This document shows positions 1 to 6,054 of a stretch of DNA of 42,664 nucleotides, piece after piece. The notes below the pieces were generated by a model. It was not told where the DNA came from, made no database searches, and saw only the letters and a list, made by a program, of their open reading frames with translations. The position numbers and the translations under genes are program-made. Source of the DNA: Lachnospiraceae bacterium (GTDB lineage Bacteria > Bacillota > Clostridia > Lachnospirales > Lachnospiraceae); assembly GCA_004556655.1 (NCBI GenBank), contig SFGF01000028.1:1-42664 (forward strand), written 5' to 3'. Position 1 is the stretch's first letter. Each line of letters starts with the position of its first letter.

Positions 1-95
1 ATAAAGCTGCCACTCTATATCTTTTCAAAAGTTGGGCAGATTGGTACTTTGATAGACTATATTCATTTTGAAATTACAGTTTGCGGAAACTCAAG
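1..95. repeat. Left copy of a 95-bp perfect terminal inverted repeat
   Basis: Bases 1-95 are the exact reverse complement of 42568-42662; identity stops abruptly at base 96. The right copy has two extra outer bases. The repeat begins inside the last codons of pcfJ, which it truncates. It contains no ORF of note. The likeliest reading is that both contig ends enter the same repeated element from the same side, so the repeat is the edge of a multi-copy sequence such as an IS. A genuine inverted pair flanking this segment is the alternative. Confidence 0.95.
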
Positions 96-1896
96 CAATG
101 GTGTACCACGGTGTATCCACATCCTCTTTTTTACGGAGGAAAAGAATCCAGCTGGTGCCTGCTGCCATTTTCTTCATGTAATTATCATCTCGGCCCACAC
201 AATGATGGAGTGATCTTCCCTCTTTTATCAGTTCGATACAGGCACCGGCAGGAATTATCATATATTTTTCATTCTCCCAGTAATATCTTGCGGCATCTGG
301 AATCCGTTCTCTGATTTTCTGATCCAGCGGAGCATATTCTTTCAAGCGTTCCTGGTCTTTCTTTTCATTGGCTATGTCTACCAACTGGTCATGCCGCTGC
401 CTCAGATTCTTTGGAAACCTTACAATGTCATCCGCTGTATCCATTCCCTGGGCCTTTGCCATTCGGAGATAGTCCTCCCAGGTAGTTATGACCTCGGCAG
501 GTGTAATACTTTGCTTTTTCATGTAGTTGACCATCCTGATCACACTTCCCAGGCTTTTCAGAATGTTTTTACAGTTATCTGCATAGATTTTGTTTTCCTG
601 CATCCATCCTATCAACTCATCTTTGATGGCTATTCCACTCTCCTGCTCATATTTCAGCCACCCCAGAGCGATTATTCCACCATCTATTTTTATCAATCTG
701 CTAATTCTCTGTTTATCTATTCCCAGGATTTCCTGAGGATTCTTTCCGGTCCATTTGTAGTATCCTGTCACATATTCAGCTGTCAGTCTGAAAAGACCTG
801 CCTTGATGAAAAACTCCAAAAACGGACTATTCTCATACTTGGCCATAAAATCACAAAATGGAATTTCTTTTCCCTCATGCCGCATCCACTCCGCCAGTGG
901 AGCATATTGGAAAACGGTGCCTTTTAATGCCTGCTTTACATTTCTGGTATAAAGGTGCCCTTTAGCTTTCCATGCGCTCATATCTGCTGGTCTGCTGTCA
1001 TCCCAGTATTCCACTCCTGTCAGGCCAGAAACCACACAATAGTCATACCAGGTCTTTTTTCCGTTCCATGTGGCCAGTACACAATCATAGCTCTTATATT
1101 TTTCTCCTTTCGGAGAACTGAATTTCTCCGCTATAATGTACCTGGTCAGAAATCCCTCATCTGTTCTCTGCAGATAAATAGTCTGCTTTCTATCGCGCAT
1201 ACTTCCTGCTTTGCCTATGGCCTTAAACTGTACTTTGCTGCTACAAGCTGGGCATTTTCCATGTGCATTATGTTTCTGCGTTCCATCCAATTCCACTGTT
1301 GCTCCGCAATATGCACAATTCCCTTGCTTTCTTTTCTTGGCATCATAGAACAAATAACGCTCTTCTTTGAAAACATGGTTTTTCAGCCATCTATCCCAGT
1401 CTTTTGGCAGAGGTTTTCTTGCTTCCTGCCTTGCTTTAATCCGTTCCTTTCTCTGGTTGTATTTCCGGTCTCTCTTTTCTCCCCGGATATCCTCCTCCAA
1501 CTCCAGGAGCAAATTTGCCGCATCACTACGGTACCAATATCTTTTTTTCTTGTATCCCTCCAGAAATTTCTCTGTGACTTTCTGACTTTCCTGATCCACC
1601 TTGATGTTTATACTACTGCACCACCCTGTATATCCATGTGTAGCCCAGTATATTCCTTGCTGCACCCATGTCTTGCTTTGAAACTTGTATGTATAAAAAT
1701 TCTTTTTGTCACATACCCAGCGGAAACTTATCTCTGTATCTTTTTCCTCTCCCTCAGGGCACATGATCCGTCTGGCATCATACACATCCATGACAATCAC
1801 ATCCCCTGCCATGCGTATTCTACCTATCCAATTTTCTGTTCCCTGGGCTTTCGCCGGCAATACTGGTAGTTTTTCAATCTCTTTTTTTCGTATCAT
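91..1896 (-). pseudogene. pcfJ: PcfJ-like protein, 3' end truncated by the terminal repeat
   Basis: This is a 601-residue protein of the PcfJ family, named after a gene of the Enterococcus pCF10 conjugation region and common in Firmicute prophages and plasmids; its biochemical role is not established. A zinc-ribbon-like pair of CxxC motifs sits at residues 194-197 and 215-218. The conserved C-terminal block with LHHCVG is present near residue 570. The reading frame ends WYTIA-stop, and the stop falls inside the 95-bp repeat (base 95 inward). Family members usually continue after WYTI, so the last roughly 50 residues look lost. The start ATG lies behind GGAGGG and overlaps the upstream stop as ATGA, indicating translational coupling to the pcfK-like gene. 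The product may still be made, with a clipped end. Confidence 0.8.
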
Positions 1897-2387
1897 TTCC
1901 TTGTGCCCTCCATGTAGTAATCCGAAATGATTCTCTTTGCTCTACCCATGCCAGGGATACCCAGTGTAACCTTGCCGGCGGACACGCCTGCTGCCTTGAT
2001 GATATCTTTATTCACAGTCTGCTGATTCTTGAATGACCAAGACAAGAGAGCTGCAATGCAGCCTTTCAGGCTCTTGCCTTTCTTCCGTACCTGATGGGCC
2101 AGGACCTCATTTTCCATGCACTGCCCTCTTAAGTATTCCACCCAATCCTCCATAATCTCCTTAGGTTTTAGTTCTGCTACTTCTACATCAATCTTTCCCA
2201 GTGCTGCCGTCAATGCGTCGCACAGCTCTGGAATATCTCCCTGCAGATACATCTTCACAAAATCCCTCTGTATCCCGTTCTCTTCTGCCATAGCTTTCAG
2301 ACTCTCTGTGTCCCCCTCATTAAACAGATTCTCTGCCAGCTCATTAATTTCTCCAAAAGAATTGAATTCTCCAAACTTCTCAAACAT
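1893..2387 (-). CDS. PcfK / AcrIIA9-family protein
   Basis: This is a 164-residue acidic protein. From memory, the C-terminal pattern KGKSLKGCIAALL...KDIIKAAGV...VTLGIPGMGRAK is that of the PcfK-like family, which includes proteins annotated as the Cas9 inhibitor AcrIIA9. That relation is recalled, not computed. Family membership does not prove Cas9 inhibition, because many members are simply partners of pcfJ in mobile elements. The chosen start (ATG at 2387) lies behind AAAGGAG with good spacing; an upstream in-frame ATG at 2441 lacks this. The gene overlaps the RNase H-like gene upstream by 8 bp and pcfJ downstream by 4 bp, so the three form one leftward operon. Confidence 0.7.
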   Translation of the reverse strand: MFEKFGEFNSFGEINELAENLFNEGDTESLKAMAEENGIQRDFVKMYLQGDIPELCDALTAALGKIDVEVAELKPKEIMEDWVEYLRGQCMENEVLAHQVRKKGKSLKGCIAALLSWSFKNQQTVNKDIIKAAGVSAGKVTLGIPGMGRAKRIISDYYMEGTRK

Positions 2388-2817
2388 TTTCTTGCTCCTT
2401 TCGTTTTTGTATTTCCCCCTGTAGCCATCCAGTGTATTCATGCTTTCCCGGTTCTGTCAAAATGAGATGTTTGTTTGACAGGCTCCATATCCTCATCCAC
2501 TCCTCCTGGTTCGCTACCGGCTTATGCTTACTTGTCAGAAATTCATTTCCGGCCCAGATGGCCAGATTTCGTTCCAGCATATTGATGACAAACTCATCCT
2601 CTGTACAGATGCAAATCTCACATGATTGATTAAACCTGTCCAGGGCCTCCGCCAGTGCCGTCAATATGGCCTGATGATATGTACCTGTAACTTTTCCAAA
2701 TCCCTCTCTGGTCTTTGCTTGTCCATACACCATGCATTCCAGCACATATCCATAATATTTTTCTGTTGGTCTCGGAGAGCTGCTATCTACTGTTATGTAA
2801 ATCTTTGTCTGATACAA
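2380..2817 (-). CDS. RNase H-fold-like phage protein
   Basis: The 145-residue product has a layout suggestive of an RNase H fold: a beta strand ending in an acidic residue (ITVDSS near residue 10), a glycine-rich strand, a helix with AEALDRF near residue 60, then a strand followed by TEDEF near residue 75. I infer the fold from this pattern only, so the nuclease activity is unproven. The start codon is TTG, one base after the stop of the replication gene and behind a strong GAGGAGGG site. It sits inside the rep-pcfK-pcfJ operon, which suggests a DNA-processing role in the element's life cycle. Confidence 0.6.
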   Translation of the reverse strand: MYQTKIYITVDSSSPRPTEKYYGYVLECMVYGQAKTREGFGKVTGTYHQAILTALAEALDRFNQSCEICICTEDEFVINMLERNLAIWAGNEFLTSKHKPVANQEEWMRIWSLSNKHLILTEPGKHEYTGWLQGEIQKRKEQENV

Positions 2818-2818
2818 T

Positions 2819-3583
2819 TTATTCCCTCCTCACCGTTCTGATCATGGTGTACCGTCTATACTTGTATCCAGTCACTGGATTGATGCCCTCATAGATCCGC
2901 ACAATACGATATCCTTTCTTCGGTTTCGGTGTTGCTTTCCACCGAATCAGCTTGTCCGGTTTCGGTTCCGGCAAAGGCATATTCCGTGATGTACTGTAAC
3001 TGGCTTCTTTCAATCTTGGCTTTCCCTCAGTGCCATCTTCCTTTTTATAGGTTGTATGCTCATCCTTAGTCATATAATTGGCCAGCTTAGTAAAATCCTC
3101 ATCATAAACCAAATCATTCAGCCTAATCCCTGATACCCATGTGCCTCCATGTGGCCATGCTTTTTTTATAATGCTGGCAGTATCTCCTATCTCATTGATG
3201 ACCAGATGTATATGCCATGCACCCTTGGTACCTCTTTCTATGTTCCTGATCCAGAACAGCTCCCGTCCTCTCTTTTTATACTCCTTCCTTACAATCCGAA
3301 TTGCCTTTTGAAAATCTTTCATGGCATCCTGCATCGTTGGCGGTCTGTTCCTTGTTTCATATGTCCATGTAGCGAAGCAGTCCCCAGCATCAAAATATTC
3401 CAGCAATCTCATCCGACATCTTCTGGCTTTATTAATTGCATTGACCTTTCTCATCTGTTCCTCTGTCGGTTTTGCTCTCTTGGTTCTCTGCTTGCCTGGA
3501 GCGCCATATCTCCCATCATGGAACTCCTCCACATCAATGACCGTTCCACCTCTATACCTGTATGTTTTTCTCTTTACTGCCAT
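2819..3583 (-). CDS. rep: HUH-type replication initiator (Rep)
   Basis: The 254-residue basic protein shows the order of motifs expected of a rolling-circle HUH endonuclease. These are a hydrophobic motif 1 (FATWTY, residues 70-75), the metal-binding His-x-His pair at 124 and 126 in AWHIHLVIN, and a tyrosine motif with lysine at 170-173 (YMTK). Such proteins nick one strand at a double-strand origin and stay covalently attached through the tyrosine. The ATG lies behind GGAG. A CTTGATA sequence and hairpins just upstream (3612-3745) could be its origin. It heads the leftward operon with the RNase H-like, pcfK-like and pcfJ genes. A microvirus- or inovirus-type replication protein would look similar. 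Confidence 0.7.
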   Translation of the reverse strand: MAVKRKTYRYRGGTVIDVEEFHDGRYGAPGKQRTKRAKPTEEQMRKVNAINKARRCRMRLLEYFDAGDCFATWTYETRNRPPTMQDAMKDFQKAIRIVRKEYKKRGRELFWIRNIERGTKGAWHIHLVINEIGDTASIIKKAWPHGGTWVSGIRLNDLVYDEDFTKLANYMTKDEHTTYKKEDGTEGKPRLKEASYSTSRNMPLPEPKPDKLIRWKATPKPKKGYRIVRIYEGINPVTGYKYRRYTMIRTVRRE

Positions 3584-3611
3584 AGTCTCCTGGTCCTATC
3601 TTTAATATCTT

Positions 3612-3650
3612 TATCAAGTGGTAAACGGGTGCTTGTCTGCCCCGTTTTTC
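3612..3650 (-). other. Candidate Rep nick site with adjoining hairpin (double-strand origin)
   Basis: On the minus strand CTTGATA lies at 3618-3612, 29 bases upstream of the rep start. It matches the core of the nick site known for pC194/pUB110-type plasmids. Immediately beside it is a hairpin with arms 3623-3629 (AAACGGG) and 3641-3647 (CCCGTTT). This arrangement of a hairpin next to a nick site upstream of rep fits a rolling-circle origin. On the plus strand the same hairpin is followed by T residues, so it could also act as a terminator against rightward transcription. Confidence 0.4.
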
Positions 3651-3661
3651 TTGACTTTTCA

Positions 3662-3745
3662 GGTCCATGATGGTACTATGATTTCAACGAATATTTTCCA
3701 TAGTTCCTATGGACCAGCTGACATTTGCAGATGTCAGCTTTTTTA
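3662..3745. repeat. Nested inverted repeats upstream of rep
   Basis: Three palindromic elements are packed here. GGTCCAT (3662-3668) pairs with ATGGACC (3709-3715). TCCATAG (3697-3703) pairs with CTATGGA (3707-3713). AGCTGACAT (3716-3724) pairs with ATGTCAGCT (3731-3739) and is followed by a T run on the plus strand. The last is a good intrinsic terminator for rightward transcription, yet no rightward gene ends here. Single-strand or double-strand origin structures for the adjacent Rep are the alternative. Confidence 0.6.
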
Positions 3746-3754
3746 TTTATCCTG

Positions 3755-3961
3755 TCATACGATAACTTCCACATTTGTGTCATTCTCTTTGGCAACCTGT
3801 TCCGCATATCTACGAACCTCTTCCAATGATCCACCCATGCACTTCATGTTGCTCATAATTCCATCTTCAAAAGGTATCGCCTTTGACCATCTGATAATTT
3901 TCACTGGATTTTCCTTTTGAATTCTTTGCATACGCTTCCTTTCCGGTGGCCCTCTGATCAT
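3755..3961 (-). CDS. Small conserved phage-type protein, function unknown
   Basis: The 68-residue basic protein begins behind GAGGAG and carries no signal peptide or membrane segment. The C-terminal half (CMGGSLEEVRRYAEQVAKEN) looks like an amphipathic helix. I do not recognise a domain. It lies at the downstream end of the small-gene cluster, between the noncoding RNA-rich stretch and the replication origin region, in the same leftward orientation as its neighbours. An internal start at the MQRI codon is possible but has a weaker ribosome site. Confidence 0.6.
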   Translation of the reverse strand: MIRGPPERKRMQRIQKENPVKIIRWSKAIPFEDGIMSNMKCMGGSLEEVRRYAEQVAKENDTNVEVIV

Positions 3962-3985
3962 TCCACCACTCTCCTCTTCGGCATG

Positions 3986-4142
3986 TGTACCACGTTGGTC
4001 TTTTCACCTTAAAAAGACTCCGAAAACCTGTTAACCATCCATACACTCTCTGGCCGGTGTACCCGCCGCCATCTATTCATGGTACCTGCACCGCAGCTAT
4101 TGGCTTGCTGCCGCACATCTGCAGACTGCCACATCTACTGAT
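3986..4142 (-). other. Gene-free structured stretch downstream of the tRNA-like element
   Basis: No convincing ORF is present. On the minus strand several short stems can form, for example GCAGC with GCTGC, GTACC with GGTAC, and GTCTTTT with AAAAGAC. CACTCTCT at 4044-4051 is an inverted copy of 4187-4194. GACTCCG at 4016-4022 is an inverted copy of 4153-4159. These would pair across the tRNA-like domain in a crossing arrangement. The part near 4023-4045 also resembles the middle of the tRNA-like element in direct orientation. It may be the 3' part of one RNA of about 200 nt. Confidence 0.4.
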
Positions 4143-4195
4143 TGCACTCTGCCGGAGTCGAACCGGCCGAACCTGTGAACCACCACAGAGAGTGC
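4143..4195 (-). ncRNA. tRNA-like element lacking an anticodon arm
   Basis: Read 5' to 3' on the minus strand, the element has five parts. A 7-base acceptor strand GCACTCT (4195-4189) is followed by a hairpin CTGTG-GTGGTT-CACAG (4188-4173) resembling a D arm with GG in its loop. Next come five linker bases GTTCG and a canonical T arm GCCGG-TTCGACT-CCGGC (4167-4151). The complementary acceptor strand AGAGTGC (4150-4144) and a discriminator A close it. All seven acceptor pairs and all five T-stem pairs are perfect. There is no room for an anticodon arm and no encoded CCA. It lies 8 bases downstream of a small membrane-protein ORF on the same strand, so it is probably cotranscribed. It is not a standard tRNA; a tmRNA-like fold without a message, or a processing signal, are possible roles. 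Confidence 0.55.
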
Positions 4196-4203
4196 CGTTT
4201 TCT

Positions 4204-4302
4204 TCACTCTTTATCTTCTTTCTGTACTGCTGCCAACGTCCATACAATAACAGTCATTGCTCCTAAAAAAGCTCCTCCTAAAAATGCAGCTAAATATCCC
4301 AC
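4204..4302 (-). CDS. Very small single-span membrane protein (DUF3789-like)
   Basis: The 32-residue frame starts with GTG at 4302 inside the end of the preceding gene, about 10 bases behind GGAGG. It encodes a glycine-rich hydrophobic segment (YLAAFLGGAFLGAMTVIVW) followed by a charged tail ending KEDKE. This matches the shape of the tiny phage membrane proteins grouped as DUF3789, although I recognise the type and not the exact family. It continues the overlapping chain of leftward small genes. Its stop lies 8 bases before the tRNA-like element. Confidence 0.5.
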   Translation of the reverse strand: MGYLAAFLGGAFLGAMTVIVWTLAAVQKEDKE

Positions 4303-4538
4303 GCTTCATCATCCTCCTCATTTTCTTCATTACTATCGAATTCTCCATTTGCTACCCCAAAAAGAATCAGCCATGCCATTCCTACAACGAACATGCAGAT
4401 CTGAACTGGATACCAGGTAGAATCCCATTCCGGAAGCTCAATAATTCCAACACTGGTAAATACCAGATACGATACCATTAAAGTAATTCCAATAAGAATT
4501 CCATTTCTTACATGTCTTTTAATCTTTTTCTTCTTCAT
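4290..4538 (-). CDS. Two-span small membrane protein
   Basis: The 82-residue protein has a lysine-rich N terminus, two hydrophobic segments (about residues 13-33 and 46-66) and a very acidic C-terminal tail (SNEENEEDDE). No domain is recognised. ATG at 4538 is preferred because GGGGG lies 9 bases upstream; the ATG two codons earlier (4544) would leave only 3 bases. The gene overlaps the excisionase-like gene upstream and the tiny membrane protein downstream, so translation is likely coupled. Position and makeup suggest a prophage accessory membrane protein. Confidence 0.6.
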   Translation of the reverse strand: MKKKKIKRHVRNGILIGITLMVSYLVFTSVGIIELPEWDSTWYPVQICMFVVGMAWLILFGVANGEFDSNEENEEDDEAWDI

Positions 4539-4731
4539 TTCCATCTTCCCCCTGCAATTTGATTCCAGTTGCTTCAGTAAATTTCACTGGTGATATGTAA
4601 TAACACCACTTTGATTTGTTCTTAACAGCAAATCCAAATGGCAACAAATTTCTCTGCATTCCCACCCGGATAAACTGCTCACTTACATTCATAAGAGCAG
4701 CTGCCTCTTTGATTGATAATCTATTACTCAC
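4519..4731 (-). CDS. Excisionase-like helix-turn-helix protein
   Basis: The 70-residue protein opens with LSIKEAAALMNVSEQFIRVGMQ, the MerR/excisionase type of winged-helix DNA-binding domain. A short wing follows (FGFAVKNKSKWCYYISPVKF). The start codon is GTG at 4731 behind AGGTGG. Proteins of this kind act as excisionases or transcription factors in integrative elements. The integrase lies 3.6 kb away on the other strand, so a direct Xis role is inferred only. A repeated motif AAGTATAGGAG ends about 42 bp upstream of its start and may mark its promoter. Confidence 0.65.
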   Translation of the reverse strand: MSNRLSIKEAAALMNVSEQFIRVGMQRNLLPFGFAVKNKSKWCYYISPVKFTEATGIKLQGEDGNEEEKD

Positions 4732-4772
4732 TCATTCCACCACCTTTCGTCTATTGTCTTTTTCTACGATTT

Positions 4773-4783
4773 CTCCTATACTT
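4773..4783 (-). promoter_or_regulatory. Repeated motif AAGTATAGGAG, copy 1
   Basis: On the minus strand this 11-base sequence lies 42 bp upstream of the GTG of the excisionase-like gene. An identical copy at 5536-5546 lies 43 bp upstream of another leftward start. TATAGG would be an acceptable -10 box. The -35 region of this copy is poor, which may point to an activator. Confidence 0.35.
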
Positions 4784-4832
4784 TAATCACAGGCTCCCGC
4801 CAGAGCTGAGTTCTAAAGAAAGGAGTATTCAT

Positions 4833-5087
4833 ATGACCAAAGCAGAATTACTAACCAAGATTGATCAACGTGTAAATGCTTTGTTTTCTTCTTATGATTT
4901 CTATAACAAAGTCAAAGATGAAGCTGTTGCTGCATATGACAAATATGTAGAAGAAAAAGAACTAGAACCTTCATTCACTTTGCTCAATGACTTTATCAAT
5001 GAAAATGTAATGAAAACAGCTATATCAACTGCAATGCATGAAACTATTGAACTTCTTGTAGAAGAAGGAATCATCTCTGACAAGTAG
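4833..5087 (+). CDS. Small protein of unknown function
   Basis: The 84-residue acidic, helix-rich protein begins at the ATG at 4833, 8 bases behind AAAGGAG; an upstream in-frame extension lacks a ribosome site. It has no membrane segment, signal peptide or recognised motif. It is the first rightward gene in the element and stands alone between leftward genes. Its 3' end overlaps the end of the opposing gene by 17 bp. A hairpin with a T run (5107-5138) lies just behind the stop. Confidence 0.6.
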   Translation: MTKAELLTKIDQRVNALFSSYDFYNKVKDEAVAAYDKYVEEKELEPSFTLLNDFINENVMKTAISTAMHETIELLVEEGIISDK

Positions 5088-5280
5088 ATCTCTTGCAGAT
5101 CTCGGCAAGGGCTTCATCCATTTGTTGAGGCCCTTTTTCTGTTTCGTCTGTATTTGGAAAAGATTTCAGAATTTTTAATATACTTGGAAGTATTGCCGTT
5201 TCCTGTGGGCTCACTTTATTACCTCCTTTTAAAACCCGAATAGCAAAATTATTCATTTCCTCAATTACCTCTTTTTTCAC
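5071..5280 (-). CDS. Small conserved phage-type protein, function unknown
   Basis: The 69-residue protein starts with GTG at 5280 behind GGAGAGAGG. It contains a pattern I have seen in Clostridial prophage proteins (NNFAIRVLKG...SPQETAILPSILKIL), without a known function. It is the last gene of a leftward trio with the tiny frames at 5301-5387 and 5410-5493. It converges with the 4833-5087 gene, overlapping its end by 17 bp. Confidence 0.6.
   Translation of the reverse strand: MKKEVIEEMNNFAIRVLKGGNKVSPQETAILPSILKILKSFPNTDETEKGPQQMDEALAEICKRSTCQR
5107..5138 (+). terminator. Probable intrinsic terminator of the 4833-5087 gene
   Basis: AAGGGC (5107-5112) pairs with GCCCTT (5130-5135), followed by a T run on the plus strand. 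The loop is long at 17 bases and the stem short, so strength is doubtful. It lies within the coding region of the opposing gene. Confidence 0.4.
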
Positions 5281-5300
5281 GCTCTTACCTCTCTCCTTTC

Positions 5301-5387
5301 TTATTCCTCTGAATACGTCTCTTCGAAATCCGCTGCCATTACGCAGTATTTCTCCCCATCATTTTCCGAATTGCTAATCAATCGCAT
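5301..5387 (-). CDS. 28-residue acidic small protein
   Basis: The ATG at 5387 lies 3 bases behind AGAGG, and the frame encodes a short acidic peptide containing YCVMAADFEET. It sits between a tiny membrane protein and a phage-type gene in the same direction, with the downstream ribosome site GGAGAGAGG directly after its stop. I infer that it is real from the spacing and the tight packing; no family is recognised. Confidence 0.45.
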   Translation of the reverse strand: MRLISNSENDGEKYCVMAADFEETYSEE

Positions 5388-5409
5388 CTGCCTCTACTGG
5401 TAAACACCC

Positions 5410-5493
5410 TTACCAAAGTTGAAACTTATTCATGATTGCAAGGATCAACCCTATCATGCTTACCGCAAAAAAGAACCACTCTTTTTTTTCCAT
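5410..5493 (-). CDS. 27-residue single-span membrane peptide
   Basis: The ATG at 5493 follows GGTGAG. The frame encodes KKEW, then an uninterrupted hydrophobic stretch (FFFAVSMIGLILAIM) and a short polar end, which is a typical phage mini-membrane protein. It is the first gene of a leftward set. The repeated motif AAGTATAGGAG lies 43 bp upstream, with TTGGTA 17 bases further, giving a plausible promoter. Confidence 0.5.
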   Translation of the reverse strand: MEKKEWFFFAVSMIGLILAIMNKFQLW

Positions 5494-5535
5494 CTTTCTC
5501 ACCGCTCTTCTCTCTCTTGCTTTTTTTATCTTTTA

Positions 5536-5569
5536 CTCCTATACTTAAACTACCAGTTCTTACCAAGAC
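5536..5569 (-). promoter_or_regulatory. Leftward promoter containing motif AAGTATAGGAG, copy 2
   Basis: On the minus strand TTGGTA, a 17-base spacer and TATAGG form an acceptable sigma-A promoter. The -10 part belongs to the 11-base motif shared with 4773-4783 (here 5536-5546). The start of the 27-residue membrane peptide lies 43 bp downstream. Confidence 0.45.
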
Positions 5570-5598
5570 CAATTACTAAAAAGAAAGGATTTTGACTC

Positions 5599-6054
5599 AT
5601 GTATGTACCTACATTTCAAATGTTATCTACACTTGCCAATCAAACTGTCGAATCGACTCCAATTGTAAATGTTGATTTAACAATCACAATTTCTGTTATT
5701 CTTGCCGTCTGTGCACTTATTTCCCCTATTTGTACTTCCCTTATAAACAACAGGCATCAGCAAAAAATGAAATTACTTGAACTACGGGAGGAAGCACGAA
5801 AAGAAGATTTGTTTTACCACCGCAATATTTATGAAAACTATTTAAAAAACGCTATGAAATGTTTACATGAACCTGATACCCAATCTCTTCACGATTATGC
5901 AGAAAGCTACGCCCTTGCGCTAATCTACTTTCCACACGAATATAAAGACAGCCTAATTCTAATTAATGACTCTATAGTTAAAAGAAACGGTATTGACGCT
6001 CTTTCTGACCTTAATAAGCTATCTGAATTCGTACGTAAATCATTATCCAAATAG
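5599..6054 (+). CDS. Single-span membrane protein of unknown function
   Basis: The 151-residue protein starts behind AAAGGA. One membrane segment lies at about residues 28-49 (ITISVILAVCALISPICTSLI). It is followed by a charged helical stretch (QQKMKLLELREEARKED) and a mostly helical cytoplasmic domain. No family is recognised. It is a rightward singleton within the element. Its 3' end overlaps by 44 bp, antisense, the frame of a small two-span membrane protein (6011-6181), so the two transcripts would collide or form a duplex. Confidence 0.6.
   Translation: MYVPTFQMLSTLANQTVESTPIVNVDLTITISVILAVCALISPICTSLINNRHQQKMKLLELREEARKEDLFYHRNIYENYLKNAMKCLHEPDTQSLHDYAESYALALIYFPHEYKDSLILINDSIVKRNGIDALSDLNKLSEFVRKSLSK

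Noticed and set aside
955..1869. Long plus-strand frame of 304 codons
   Set aside because: It is antisense to pcfJ, with no ribosome site and a Ser/Phe/Cys-rich shadow composition.
4143..4195. Ordinary tRNA gene
   Set aside because: Acceptor and T arm are perfect, but there is no space for an anticodon arm, so it cannot decode. Kept as a tRNA-like RNA.
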